54,800 bases of DNA from assembly GCA_025363655.1 (NCBI GenBank), contig JANYDK010000091.1:1-54800 (forward strand), given 5' to 3'. The notes under the pieces are model-generated. The model had not been told where the DNA came from, did no database searches, and was given only the letters and a program-made list of their open reading frames with translations. Numbering within the stretch: position 1 is the stretch's first letter; each line of letters starts with the position of its first letter. This document shows positions 1 to 8,486 of the stretch, one piece after another. The DNA is from Deltaproteobacteria bacterium (GTDB lineage Bacteria > Myxococcota_A > Polyangia > Polyangiales > JADJMO01). Position numbers and translations under genes: made by a program.

Positions 1-867
1 TCAGGGAGCCTTCGGCTTTGCCTTCTTCGCCGTCGGGGAGGTGTCGAGGACGATCTCCGAGAGCGGCGAGGCGTTGCCCGCCCAGTCGACGGCACGGACG
101 CCGACGTGGAGCGCCGGGGACAAGGGGAGGGCGGCCTGCCAGCTGCACCCGCTTTCTCCGACCGAGAAGAGACCGATGGCGGGGTCGACCCAGGTCGTCG
201 CGAGCAGCGTGAAGGGCTTGCCGACGTCGACGGAGGCGCCCGGCACGAGCCACAGCTCGTAGTGGAGGGAGCCGACGTCGGTGGCCGCGGGGCCGCTGAA
301 TTCGAGCGACGCGCCGTTGCCGCAGAGGTCGAGCGTTCCCGGGGGCGGCGCCGGCGCGTACGCGACGTGGGTCGGGCCGCTCCAAGCGGGCGGCGTGCGA
401 TCGTCTTCCATGCCGGTGCGCACGACGCGCACCAGTCGCGACGCATGCAACGGGCTGTCGTCGATCGCCCAGACCTCGTAGATCGATTGCGCTGCGAGGG
501 GCGCTTCAGGGACGAGCTCGATCGTCGGCCCGCCGCCACCGCCGAGCCCGAGCGTGACGGCGCGGGTGGCGAGCGCGATCGCCGATTTTTGCACGGTCGC
601 CGGTGTGCGCAGCTGGAGGCGGAAGTTTCCGAGCGGCGCGTGCTCGTCGTCGTCGGACACCGGCGCCGTCGGCCATCCCCTCGGCATCGTCACCACGACG
701 CGCGCGTTGGTCGGGATCTTCGTCGGCGGCACCGGCGACGTCGGCTCGAGGTAGGCCGCGCACGAGCAGGCATCGCTCCGTACCGCGATGGTCTCGACCG
801 CGAGCAGGACGAGCGAGACGAGTGGGACGAGTGGGACGAGTGGGGTGGCGACGGCTGCGCAGCGCAC
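1..867 (-). CDS. Exported Ig-like-domain protein, hypothetical
   Basis: A 288-residue exported protein from a GTG start; the stop codon is the first three bases of the window. The N-terminus is a signal peptide whose core is built from repeated Leu-Val-Pro triplets, followed by a Cys-rich stretch (DACSC). The rest is beta-rich with two Ig/fibronectin-like segments: one ends near VRVVRTG, the second ends in AVDWAGNASPLSEIVLDT, typical of bacterial Ig-like domains that close with a D-x-AGN turn. The Lys/Pro-rich tail is low complexity. No enzymatic motif is visible. The start lies only about 27 bp from that of the divergent lipoprotein gene. The longer frame upstream is antisense to two other genes and was discarded. 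Function unknown; probably a surface or periplasmic protein. Confidence 0.68.
   Translation of the reverse strand: MRCAAVATPLVPLVPLVSLVLLAVETIAVRSDACSCAAYLEPTSPVPPTKIPTNARVVVTMPRGWPTAPVSDDDEHAPLGNFRLQLRTPATVQKSAIALATRAVTLGLGGGGGPTIELVPEAPLAAQSIYEVWAIDDSPLHASRLVRVVRTGMEDDRTPPAWSGPTHVAYAPAPPPGTLDLCGNGASLEFSGPAATDVGSLHYELWLVPGASVDVGKPFTLLATTWVDPAIGLFSVGESGCSWQAALPLSPALHVGVRAVDWAGNASPLSEIVLDTSPTAKKAKPKAP
802..846. repeat. 9-bp tandem repeat in signal-peptide coding region
   Basis: Five units of GAGTGGGAC-like 9-mers, the last three nearly identical. They encode the Leu-Val-Pro triplets of the signal peptide on the minus strand. Being a multiple of three, copy changes would keep the frame. Confidence 0.8.
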
Positions 868-894
868 GAGGCGATGATATTCGTTTTCGACTCG

Positions 895-1362
895 ATGCGC
901 GTCACGTCCCTCGCGGTAGTGCTGGCGGTCGTCGTCCTCGGCTCCACCGCGTGTCGTCGCGCGCCGCGCGGCGAGGAGTCGACGACCCTCGGAAAGGCGA
1001 CCGAGTCGGCCCCGAAGACCGCGCCTCTGCCGGTGCCGTCGGCCGCGCCTGGTGAGGAGATCGGTCTCTTTCTCGAGTCTTACGCTCCGGGGAACAGCAC
1101 CGGCATCTCCTTCTATTGGCCGAACGATGCCTTTCGGCCCTGTCGACTCCTGGCGCAAAAGTCGGTGCCGCCGCAGCTCGGATTCGTCGAGATGACCTTG
1201 CGCATCGACGATGGCGGGGTGGTGACGAAGGTCGTGGTGCTCGGCAGCGAGGGGCTCGACTCGAAGGTGGTCGAGTGCGTCTCCGACGCCGGCCGGCACA
1301 GCAAGTTCTCCGAGCCCGACGGTGGCGAAGGCTCGATCTACGCCTACGTCGCGCTTCGCTGA
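895..1362 (+). CDS. Small predicted lipoprotein
   Basis: A 155-residue protein with a clear type II signal: MRVTSLAVVLAVVVLGS then the lipobox STAC. An in-frame ATG seven codons upstream (874) would add a poor leader, so the ATG at 895 is preferred. The linker after the Cys is Thr/Ala/Pro-rich. The C-terminal half (roughly residues 70-155) resembles the AgmX/PglI-type or TonB-C-like periplasmic modules of myxobacteria: a conserved RPC, MTLRIDDGGVVTKV and a Cys near the C-terminus, the latter two Cys possibly disulfide-bonded. It is divergent from the preceding exported protein and its 3' end overlaps the next minus-strand gene by 19 bp. Family assignment is tentative. Confidence 0.62.
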   Translation: MRVTSLAVVLAVVVLGSTACRRAPRGEESTTLGKATESAPKTAPLPVPSAAPGEEIGLFLESYAPGNSTGISFYWPNDAFRPCRLLAQKSVPPQLGFVEMTLRIDDGGVVTKVVVLGSEGLDSKVVECVSDAGRHSKFSEPDGGEGSIYAYVALR

Positions 1363-1976
1363 CCGCCGTTGGCCGGGATGTCCGATCGCCGTCCGCCGCG
1401 GAGCGCTTCGTCGAGGTTGGCGATCACCCGCCCGAGGCTCGCCATCGTCTCGGACTCGTCGTCGCCGAAAGCCCAGAACGAGATCATCACCTGCACGCCG
1501 AGCTGCTTTTTCGCGGGGCCCGGCATCGCCAGGTATCGCACCGGCATCACCGTCGTCCCGACGATGCCCCACTCGAGCTCGCGGTCGATGTCCGCGAGCT
1601 TGGCGTGGAGACGGTTCTTCCACTGCTCGACGCGTCGAGGGTCGAGGTTCTCGGCGAGCGCGCGAAACAGCACCATCACTCGTCCCGAACAGGCGAGCTT
1701 CTTCTCGATGCTCGCGTGCTCGTTGGGCTCGGGCCCAGAGAACGCACAGTCGTTGGTCTCGAGTCTCGACGATGGCCCGTTGAGCCACTCGAGCATCGCG
1801 TAGAAGCTCTCGATCGCCGCGTAGCGATCCCACGGCAGGAAGTCTTCGAGCGACGTCCGGATGAGTGCCGGCCTCTTTTTCAAGTCGTAGTAGCGGGCAG
1901 ACGAGTTGGTCACCGCGTCGGTCCACGGATGCGAGCGAGGCTCCCCCGCGAGCGCGCCGTCGTATTCGCAGGTCAT
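1344..1976 (-). CDS. Hypothetical protein, last gene of the sigma/kinase operon
   Basis: A soluble 210-residue protein without signal peptide or membrane segment. The first GTG (1979) is immediately followed by an ATG (1976), which I take as the start. It begins 10 bp after the kinase stop codon on the same strand, so it is probably the third cistron of an ECF sigma/kinase transcription unit. The sequence is mixed alpha/beta with a central hydrophobic strand (RVMVLFRAL) and Trp-rich patches; no family was recognised. It could be a kinase substrate, but only the gene order suggests that. Confidence 0.72.
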   Translation of the reverse strand: MTCEYDGALAGEPRSHPWTDAVTNSSARYYDLKKRPALIRTSLEDFLPWDRYAAIESFYAMLEWLNGPSSRLETNDCAFSGPEPNEHASIEKKLACSGRVMVLFRALAENLDPRRVEQWKNRLHAKLADIDRELEWGIVGTTVMPVRYLAMPGPAKKQLGVQVMISFWAFGDDESETMASLGRVIANLDEALRGGRRSDIPANGGQRSAT

Positions 1977-1986
1977 CACGGGCGGC

Positions 1987-4770
1987 TCACCAATCCTGCA
2001 ACATCCACACGTCGTCGTCGGAGGTCTTCACGGCGATCGCCAGCTGCTTGCCGTCGGGGGAGGCCTCGGTTTCGAGGAGCAGCCGCGGCGGGTCTTCCCA
2101 CAGTAGCGTCGGTTTCTCGCCGAAACGAATCGCATAAAGTCGGAATGCCTCGTCCTGGCACTCGGCGCTGACGAAGAGGCCGGCGCCGTCGGAGGCGAAC
2201 GTCGGCACCAGGGGATCGCACCCGCTGGGGAGCGAGACCTCGAACGACGCGCCGCCCTCGAGCGTGCGCACGGTGATGGGCCCGTTGGCGGAGGGGAGCG
2301 CGAGGCGTCGGCCGTCGGGGGAGAGATCCCAGAGGTTCTGTGCTGCGGTCGCGTGGGCGAAGCGAAAGCGCTCCTTGCCGCGGCCGGTGAAAGGATCGAG
2401 CGCGGTGAACACGAGAGCGTCGCCGTCACGCTCGCTGAGGAGGCACGACGCGTCCTTGGCACGCGGGCAGCGAAAGCGCATCTCCCACGGCTGCGGCCTC
2501 CCTGCGCCGGCGGGGTGGGAGAAGCCGAGCGTGGTCAGGAGCGGCGCGTTGCCGGTGCCGTCGAGGTGCGCGCGCATCAACGTCGGCTTCACCGCTTCGC
2601 CGGCGGCCACCGCCGGAAACTGCCAGAAGAGGAGGCTCGCGCCGTCCGGCCCGAGTTGGGACATCGTCTCCCACGCGGGCGTCGCCACCAGCGGGCGCGC
2701 GGGGCCGCCGGCGATCGCCTGCGCATAGAGGTCGAAGCTGCCGTTGCGATCGGTGAAGAAGAGGACGTCGGCGCCGTCGCGCGAGAACGTCGACGGTCGC
2801 TCGTTGCGGTCGGTGAGCGTGAGGCGCGTCGGTGGATGCAAGCGGCGCCCGCCGTCTTCCAGCGCGCCGAGGTAGACGTCGGTCTGCACTTCGAATCGCA
2901 CGAAGGCGATGCGCGTGGCTTCGGCGTCGGTGCTGAGGCGGCTCGCGTTGACGCCGACCAGGTGGGTGAGCTGACGTGCGGAGCCGATTGCGGCGCCCGT
3001 TTTGGGATCGACGTGGAGCGCGTGGAGGTTCGAGCCCGGCTCGGCAGGGAGCCACTCGGCGAGCGGATAGACGAGCTCGCCGGCCTTCGTCCAGACGAGC
3101 CCGCCGTAGCCACTGTCGTTCCACAGCCGCGGATCGGCGAGCGCGAGTTGCGGTGCGTGGCCGTCGAGGTCGACGCTCTCGATCGCCGTCGCCGCCAGCG
3201 AGTCGAAGCAGTGGCTCACGTAGGCGATGCGACCGCCGTCGGGCGACCAGGCGACTTCGCTGATGAAGCAGCCGTCCTTCTTCTGTACCAACGGGTGCGC
3301 GTCGCGCGGGCTCTCGAGCGAGAGATAACCGACGCGATCGGTGTCGGCGAAGGCGATGTGCTTGCCGTCTCCGGCGACCGCGAGGCCACTGAAGCGGCCT
3401 TTGGCGATCTCGGTGGTGGCCATCGTCGCGAGGTCGACCTCGATCAGCGCGTCGGTGCTCGAGGCGTAGAGACGCTTCCCCGAGGGCGTCCAGGCGACCA
3501 CCGCCGAGGGACCTCCGCTCGGGAGCTCGATCGCCCGCGGTGCCGGCGCGCCGAGCGTCTGCACGTAGAGCCCGGTCGCGTCCGACCACGCGAGCGACTT
3601 TCCATCGGGCGAGAGGGCAGCGTGCGCGATCGGATCGGCGGGGATGTTGGCAGTGAGACGCCTCAGCGTCGGCGTCGGCTTGGTGACGACCGGTGGCGGT
3701 GCGCTCGACGCTGGCAGGCGAGGGTCATGCACGTCGCGGGCTCTTCGCGACGAGACGCCGATCGCGACCGTCGCCGTCACCACGACTGCAGCGCCGGCAG
3801 CGACAACGAGCGGAAAAACACGGCCCTTGCGTCGCGTCGGCGCCGGCTTCGTCTCTCCGGCAGACGGCATTGCTGCGCGCAAGGCCGCGAGGAGCTCGTC
3901 ACCGTCGGCGAAGCGATCGGCAGGCTCGTGCTGGAGGCAGCGCGCGACGATGGGCGCGAACGGCATCGGCGCGCGCGCGGCGATCTCGGCCGGCGCCCGC
4001 TTGCGGACGCCTTCGGGCAAGGTGCCGGTGGCGAGCTCGACGAGCATCACGCCGAAGGAGAAGACGTCGGAGCGCGCATCCACCGCCGCGCCCATCGCTT
4101 GCTCGGGCGACATGTACGCCGGGGTTCCCGCGACCTGACCCGAGCTCGTCTCGCCTGAGGTCACCGCCTTTGCCAGGCCGAAATCGAGGATCTTCACCTG
4201 ACCGTCGCCCGACGTCATCACGTTGTCCGGCTTCAGATCGCGATGGACGATGCCCTGCTTGTGCGCACGCGCGAGCCCGCGGGCGATCTCGGTGGCGAAG
4301 TGAAGGAGCGCGTCCGGCGCGATCGGCCCGTTCTTCGACTGCGCGCGCAGCGTGGTCCCCTCGACGAGCTCCATCGCGATGAAGGAGACATTTCCGGTCT
4401 CGCCGGTCTCGCCGGCCTCGCCGGCCTCGCCCACCTCGTAGACGGCGGCGATGTTGGGGTGATTGACCGCGGCCGCACTACGCGCTTCGCGCAGCAGCAG
4501 CTCGCGCGCCTCGCGGTCGCGCACCGCCCGCGGCGAGAGGACCTTGAGCGCCACCGGACGTTGGAGCTTCTCGTCGATCGCGCGATAGACGACGCCCATG
4601 CCACCTGCGCCGATGCGCTCGACGACGCGGAAGTGGGCCAGCGTGCGGCCGACCAGATCGACCTGCGCGACGAGCGCTTCGTCCGGATCGATCGACGGCG
4701 CGCGCGCCACCTCGCGGAGGAGCTGCTCGAAGCTCTCGTCCGAGCCGGAGGAGCGAGCCTCTCCCGTCAC
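1987..4770 (-). CDS. Membrane Ser/Thr protein kinase with C-terminal WD40/TolB-like propeller
   Basis: A 927-residue PASTA-less Hanks-type kinase. Residues about 45-300 hold a complete catalytic domain: glycine loop GAGGMGVV (54-61), Lys76, HRDLKPDN with catalytic Asp177, DFG at 196-198 and SPEQ in the activation segment, so it should be active. A single transmembrane helix (about 318-341) follows a basic stretch. The outside portion (about 350-927) is a series of propeller blades with SPDG turns (for example LSPDGKSLAW, WSPDGGRIAY), as in TolB/WD40-like sensors. Residues 114-126 (GEAGEAGETGETG) are an insertion encoded by a 9-bp tandem repeat between the alpha-C region and the hinge. Its start overlaps the stop of the sigma factor gene (ATGA), indicating coupled translation. 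The pairing suggests that the kinase phosphorylates or otherwise controls the sigma factor. Confidence 0.93.
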   Translation of the reverse strand: MTGEARSSGSDESFEQLLREVARAPSIDPDEALVAQVDLVGRTLAHFRVVERIGAGGMGVVYRAIDEKLQRPVALKVLSPRAVRDREARELLLREARSAAAVNHPNIAAVYEVGEAGEAGETGETGNVSFIAMELVEGTTLRAQSKNGPIAPDALLHFATEIARGLARAHKQGIVHRDLKPDNVMTSGDGQVKILDFGLAKAVTSGETSSGQVAGTPAYMSPEQAMGAAVDARSDVFSFGVMLVELATGTLPEGVRKRAPAEIAARAPMPFAPIVARCLQHEPADRFADGDELLAALRAAMPSAGETKPAPTRRKGRVFPLVVAAGAAVVVTATVAIGVSSRRARDVHDPRLPASSAPPPVVTKPTPTLRRLTANIPADPIAHAALSPDGKSLAWSDATGLYVQTLGAPAPRAIELPSGGPSAVVAWTPSGKRLYASSTDALIEVDLATMATTEIAKGRFSGLAVAGDGKHIAFADTDRVGYLSLESPRDAHPLVQKKDGCFISEVAWSPDGGRIAYVSHCFDSLAATAIESVDLDGHAPQLALADPRLWNDSGYGGLVWTKAGELVYPLAEWLPAEPGSNLHALHVDPKTGAAIGSARQLTHLVGVNASRLSTDAEATRIAFVRFEVQTDVYLGALEDGGRRLHPPTRLTLTDRNERPSTFSRDGADVLFFTDRNGSFDLYAQAIAGGPARPLVATPAWETMSQLGPDGASLLFWQFPAVAAGEAVKPTLMRAHLDGTGNAPLLTTLGFSHPAGAGRPQPWEMRFRCPRAKDASCLLSERDGDALVFTALDPFTGRGKERFRFAHATAAQNLWDLSPDGRRLALPSANGPITVRTLEGGASFEVSLPSGCDPLVPTFASDGAGLFVSAECQDEAFRLYAIRFGEKPTLLWEDPPRLLLETEASPDGKQLAIAVKTSDDDVWMLQDW
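4394..4438. repeat. 9-bp tandem repeat inside kinase gene
   Basis: Five 9-bp units (CCGGTCTCG or CCGGCCTCG, the last degenerate as CCCACCTCG) encode the acidic/Gly GEAGEAGETGETG insertion of the kinase N-lobe. The frame is kept. Confidence 0.8.
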
Positions 4771-5402
4771 GCGCGCCTGGCAGCTTCCTCACGGGCGAGC
4801 ATCGCCCGCAGTCGCTCTTTGATGCGTTCGAAGCGTTTGCGGAGCCAGGCCGCGTGCTGCGTGCGCGTGGCCTCGTCCTCTACGCGATCGCCGAGCATGA
4901 TCGCGGCGACCTCGTTCCACGACATGTCGCGATCGATGCGGAGGACGAGGATGGTGCGATCGTCCGGCTCGAGCTCTTCGCGGAGCCTGCGCACTCGATC
5001 TTTGGTCTCGCTGCGGAGATAGGTGAGAGTCGTCGTGCGCACGCGCGCTTCGACCTCGAGGAGCTCGGGGTGATCGGAGATCGCCACGCGCTTTCGTCCG
5101 AAGGGCTCGAGTCGCGCGCGGTGGGTGGCGTTGCGCGCGAGCGTGTACATCCACGTGCGCAGCGAGCAGCCGAAGCGGAAGGCGGGGAGCCCGACCCAGA
5201 GGTCTTCGCAGACCTGCGAGAAGACGACGCTCGCTTCGTCTCGTGAGCCGGTGACGTTGGCGAGGAAACCGAGGACCTCGCCGCCGTACTCGCCGAGCAC
5301 GCGCGTCGCCACCTCGCGCAGTCGACCCTGCGCATGAAGGAGGTGGAGCTCCGCCTCGAATGCTTCGCGTGCCCCTTCCATCCCAGCGCGTATGTCGCAC
5401 AC
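4767..5402 (-). CDS. ECF-type RNA polymerase sigma factor
   Basis: A 211-residue sigma-70 family factor. Residues about 30-100 correspond to region 2 (GSRDEASVVFSQVCEDLW followed by FRFGCSLRTWMYTLARNA, the -10 recognition helix with its aromatic and Arg residues). Residues about 135-205 correspond to region 4 (LEPDDRTILVLR, then a helix-turn-helix around MSWNEVAAIML). There is no anti-sigma gene; instead the stop codon overlaps the start of a Ser/Thr kinase gene. Such pairs are known from kinase-linked ECF groups, where phosphorylation activates the sigma factor. A Met at residue 8 (5381) is an alternative start. Region 4 is longer than usual because of an acidic insertion (GDRVEDEATR). Confidence 0.9.
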   Translation of the reverse strand: MCDIRAGMEGAREAFEAELHLLHAQGRLREVATRVLGEYGGEVLGFLANVTGSRDEASVVFSQVCEDLWVGLPAFRFGCSLRTWMYTLARNATHRARLEPFGRKRVAISDHPELLEVEARVRTTTLTYLRSETKDRVRRLREELEPDDRTILVLRIDRDMSWNEVAAIMLGDRVEDEATRTQHAAWLRKRFERIKERLRAMLAREEAARRA

Positions 5403-5545
5403 GCCGCCTCGCAGTCAAGGGGGCGAAAAGGCATGACGCACCGGCTGCCTTGACGCCAAACCGGACAAAGCGGCAGGAGGCCCTCCCACGACCTCGCTCC
5501 GCCCTCATCGGGGCGAGCTTTCCCGCACCCCCGCGGAGGAGCCTC

Positions 5546-6508
5546 ATGAACGCCCATTCCTCTCTTCGTCGCCTCTCGTCGCTAGTTACGCTTGCCACGC
5601 TTGCCACGCTCGGCACGCTTGCAGGAGCCACCGCCCTCGGATGCGTCGCCGCACCGGTCGACTCCGACCTCGGCAGCAGCAGCGCGGCCTGCTCCACCCC
5701 GCCCGGCGGCAGCGCGCCTGGCGTCGACGACTACGCCTACTTCGTCGCGGTCCGCACCTGGCACGGCGTCCGCGTTGCGCAGCCCAACGGCGTTCGCACG
5801 CAGTGTGCCGACGGGCGGCTCGCCGACAGCTGCGAAGCCACCCTCGACCTCGCGCACATCAACGTCTCGGCCGCCGATGGCGAAAAAATCCTCTCGCAGC
5901 TCGGCGACGATCCGCGCGTCGCCACGCTCCTCTTCGTCGGCAAGACCGAGCTCGTGCGCGACGCCTACGGGCGCAAGGCCGTGAAGCTGTCGGTCTCCGA
6001 GGTGTGGCGCGCGCCCGAGCCGCGCGTGCTTTCGGGGAACGTCTACCACGTCTCCCACGAAGCCAAGCGTGCGCTCCTCGTCGGCACCTGGAACGAGAGC
6101 GACGTCGCGAAGCTCGATTTCGGGCACTCCCCGACGATGGAAGACTGCGACCCCGTCGGTGGTGAGACGGTCTGCGTGCAAACGCACGCCGGCGTGCTCG
6201 AAGACGCCGAGGCGCCCGCCGGTCTCGTCGTCTACGGCGAGCGCTTCGGCAACGGCACGCTGCGCATTCGTCAGTACTTCATCAAGATCGACGTCGGCCA
6301 GGCGCACCTGCCCAACGGCTATTGGTATTGCAGCGCCGATCAAGCGCAGTGCGACAACGGCGATTGCTACCTCGACAATCGCCAGTGCCACGTCGAGCAC
6401 GGCCACGGCCGCGGCCAGATCTACGGCCGCACCGGCGAGCCCGCGATTCAGCCGTGGTTCCTCGGCACGACGCAGCTCCTGGCAGGCGATCCGACGCGGC
6501 CCTACTAA
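5546..6508 (+). CDS. Predicted lipoprotein, myxobacterial family of unknown function
   Basis: A 320-residue exported protein with GGAGGA eight bases before the ATG. The leader ends in ATALGC, a lipobox; its hydrophobic core contains a LATLATLGTLAG repeat from a 9-bp tandem repeat. The mature part (about 70-180) contains YFVAVRTWHG, LDLAHINVS and ALLFVGKTEL-like elements that resemble a recurrent myxobacterial exported domain (DUF6748-like, from memory). The C-terminal part is Cys-rich (YCSADQAQCDNGDCYLD), probably disulfide-bonded, then His-rich. Function unknown; likely outer-membrane attached. A hairpin terminator follows. Confidence 0.78.
   Translation: MNAHSSLRRLSSLVTLATLATLGTLAGATALGCVAAPVDSDLGSSSAACSTPPGGSAPGVDDYAYFVAVRTWHGVRVAQPNGVRTQCADGRLADSCEATLDLAHINVSAADGEKILSQLGDDPRVATLLFVGKTELVRDAYGRKAVKLSVSEVWRAPEPRVLSGNVYHVSHEAKRALLVGTWNESDVAKLDFGHSPTMEDCDPVGGETVCVQTHAGVLEDAEAPAGLVVYGERFGNGTLRIRQYFIKIDVGQAHLPNGYWYCSADQAQCDNGDCYLDNRQCHVEHGHGRGQIYGRTGEPAIQPWFLGTTQLLAGDPTRPY
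5585..5620. repeat. 9-bp tandem repeat in lipoprotein leader
   Basis: Four units of GCCACGCTT-like 9-mers that encode the LATLATLGTL hydrophobic core of the signal peptide. Confidence 0.8.
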
Positions 6509-6519
6509 ATAAATCGACC

Positions 6520-6546
6520 GGCCCGTCGTCACATCGGCGGCGGGCC
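6520..6546 (+). terminator. Hairpin terminator after lipoprotein gene
   Basis: GGCCCGTCG pairs with CGGCGGGCC (one G-T pair) across a 9-nt loop, 12 bp after the stop codon, and is followed by the T-rich TTCTCT. Confidence 0.55.
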
Positions 6547-6643
6547 TTCTCTACCTCCTGCACCGCCTCGAAAGGCATGCGGACCCGTCGTGCAGTTGCA
6601 TGCGCGGGCCGCTCTCCACCGAGCCCTCTGCAGGAGTTCTCCC

Positions 6644-7516
6644 ATGCGTTCCCTCTCCGCGTCGTTTGCCTCGCTCGCCCTCGCTCTCGCTGGTTCCATC
6701 GCCCTCGTCGGCTGCGCCGTCGCCCCCGATTCCTCCTCGGACTCGGAGAGCACCACCACCGCCGCCGCCGAGCTCTCCAGCTTCGGCAAGGCCCTCGTGG
6801 GCTCGTTCACGCGCGCTCCGGGAGCGACCGGTCGCCTCAGCACGCTCACGCTCGACGCCGCGGGCACGTACACGGCTTCGGTCCAGGTCACCTGCATCAA
6901 GGCGCCGTGCAACGACGTCGCCGAGAGCGGCAAGTGGACGACGGATGGCACGCACCTCCGCCTCACGCCGAAGGGCTCCACGGTCACCACCGTCCTCGGC
7001 GTCAAGCTCCTCGACAAGAACTTCCTCCTCGAGCTCACGACCTCGACGGGCGCCGTCGAAGATCTCCGTCGCGTGCCTGCGACCTGCGGAGGCATCGGCG
7101 CGCTCACGTGTGCGTCGGGCCTGCAGTGCGTCTATCCCGACGGCCCGATTCACCCCGACATGGCGGGCGTCTGCCTCGAGCAGGGCGCGCGCGGCACCTC
7201 GTGCGGCGGCTTCAGCGGCCTCCCCTGCGAGAGCGGGCTCGCCTGCATCCGCACCTCGACCATCCCCGACAAGCCCGGCGTCTGCCGCGCGCCCGGCGAC
7301 GTGGGCACGGCCTGCGGCGGCTTCAGCGGTCTCCCCTGCAACGGCGATCTCGTCTGCGTCCGCACCTCGACGATTCCCGACAAGCCGGGCGTCTGCGAAG
7401 TGCGCGGCGACGTCGGCACCTCGTGCGGTGGCATCGCTGCGCTCCCCTGCTTCGCGGGTCTCACCTGCGTGATCACCGCCACGTACCCGGACGCGATGGG
7501 CGTCTGCACGAAGTAA
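6644..7516 (+). CDS. Lipoprotein with four tandem Cys-rich repeats
   Basis: A 290-residue lipoprotein (leader ending LVGCAV, Cys about residue 23) with a CAGGAG ribosome site eight bases before the ATG. Residues about 45-140 are a beta-rich lipocalin/META-like module: GSFTRAPGA, LTLDAAGTY and GKWTTDGTHL, as in small exported proteins that report a value per test. Residues about 148-290 contain four copies of a roughly 36-residue unit, CGG-x4-LPC-x3-L-x-C then PD-x2-GVC, six Cys each, linked by GT or VGT. The middle two copies are almost identical, so the array expanded recently. Such six-Cys units occur in myxobacterial surface proteins; the role is unknown. Probably co-localised at the surface with the preceding lipoprotein. 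Confidence 0.78.
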   Translation: MRSLSASFASLALALAGSIALVGCAVAPDSSSDSESTTTAAAELSSFGKALVGSFTRAPGATGRLSTLTLDAAGTYTASVQVTCIKAPCNDVAESGKWTTDGTHLRLTPKGSTVTTVLGVKLLDKNFLLELTTSTGAVEDLRRVPATCGGIGALTCASGLQCVYPDGPIHPDMAGVCLEQGARGTSCGGFSGLPCESGLACIRTSTIPDKPGVCRAPGDVGTACGGFSGLPCNGDLVCVRTSTIPDKPGVCEVRGDVGTSCGGIAALPCFAGLTCVITATYPDAMGVCTK

Positions 7517-7542
7517 TCAAGAGTCACCGTCACTCGCCGCTT

Positions 7543-7577
7543 CCTCGATCGCCTGCGCGCCAAGCATGCGATCGAGG
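7543..7577 (+). terminator. Possible hairpin terminator
   Basis: CCTCGATCG and CGATCGAGG form a perfect 9-bp stem with a 17-nt loop, 27 bp after the stop codon. There is no T tract, so it may be a weak or factor-dependent terminator. A short direct repeat, GGCACCTTGC twice, follows. Confidence 0.35.
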
Positions 7578-7721
7578 GGGACGGCACCTTGCACTTTGGC
7601 ACCTTGCTCTCGCTCAACTCGTGACGCACGGATGGCTCACCAAGCCTGTCCGTCAGCAGCGACTCTCGCGGGATTTACGCCGTTTGCGAGCATGGCGCGA
7701 GGCGTGCAGACCAGGCGCCCG

Positions 7722-8369
7722 ATGAAGACCTACCTCGCCGCGTTCCTCTTCGCAGGCACCACGTTCGCTCTCGTCCCGCCTGCGCGTGCTTCCGACGAAA
7801 GCGCCCCTGTGCCCTCCGCCGAGGCGACCCCCACCGCCGCCACGACGCCTCTCACCGAACGACACTTCGCCGTCGCCGCCAACCTCGGCGTCGGCACTGG
7901 CCAGGACCACGCTTTCGGAAGCGTCGGCGTCGATGGCACCTACTCGAACGGGCTCTTCCGCACCGGCGTCTTGGCCGAGAGCGCATCGACGCTCCTCTCC
8001 GGTTCGTTCACCACGCTGGGCGGTTTCGTCGGCTTCGGGACGATCTCGGACGACGCCACGACGGACGTGCAGGTCGGCCTCGAGTCGGGCGCTCACCTCT
8101 ATCGCAAGCTCGGAGCACAGCCGCAGAACGTGATCGTTTCGGGGGGCTCGGCCGACCTCTTCTACATGGGTTTCCGCGGCGCGCTCACCTTTCGCTTCGG
8201 CAAAGATCGCACGACCGGCCTCGGTCTCCTCGTCTACGTGCGCAACGACGTCGCCCGTACCAGCGTCCACGCGCGCGAGGCGATCGACGGGCCGCACTAC
8301 GTCGACGCGCAGGTCGACGCCGGACAGCTCACGTTCGGTGCTTCACTCCGGTTCATGGTGGCCTTCTGA
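7722..8369 (+). CDS. Outer-membrane beta-barrel protein, hypothetical
   Basis: A 215-residue protein with a type I signal peptide (cleavage probably after PARA, about residue 23) and an Ala/Pro/Thr-rich linker. From residue about 48 on, alternating hydrophobic beta-strands of 8-11 residues (FAVAANLGVGTG, LGGFVGFGTI, VQVGLESGAHLY, GLGLLVYVRND) end with an aromatic C-terminal residue (SLRFMVAF). These are the hallmarks of a small OmpA/OmpW-like outer-membrane barrel. No specific family was recognised. Confidence 0.75.
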   Translation: MKTYLAAFLFAGTTFALVPPARASDESAPVPSAEATPTAATTPLTERHFAVAANLGVGTGQDHAFGSVGVDGTYSNGLFRTGVLAESASTLLSGSFTTLGGFVGFGTISDDATTDVQVGLESGAHLYRKLGAQPQNVIVSGGSADLFYMGFRGALTFRFGKDRTTGLGLLVYVRNDVARTSVHAREAIDGPHYVDAQVDAGQLTFGASLRFMVAF

Positions 8370-8486
8370 CCAGACGTTCCGGCCTCACCAGCGGTGAGAA
8401 TACCGTCCGTCACTTGGCGCAGCAGCGGAAGCCGACGGTAGGCGTAGCTTCCTCCGCGCGCGCGGCAGGGGTCGGAGCGCGCTCAC

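Noticed and set aside
1-1926. A 641-codon minus-strand frame covering the first 1.9 kb
   Set aside because: Its first 350 codons are antisense to the small lipoprotein gene and out of frame with the 1344-1976 gene; they are Arg/Ala-rich as expected for a shadow frame. Only the last 288 codons form a natural exported protein.
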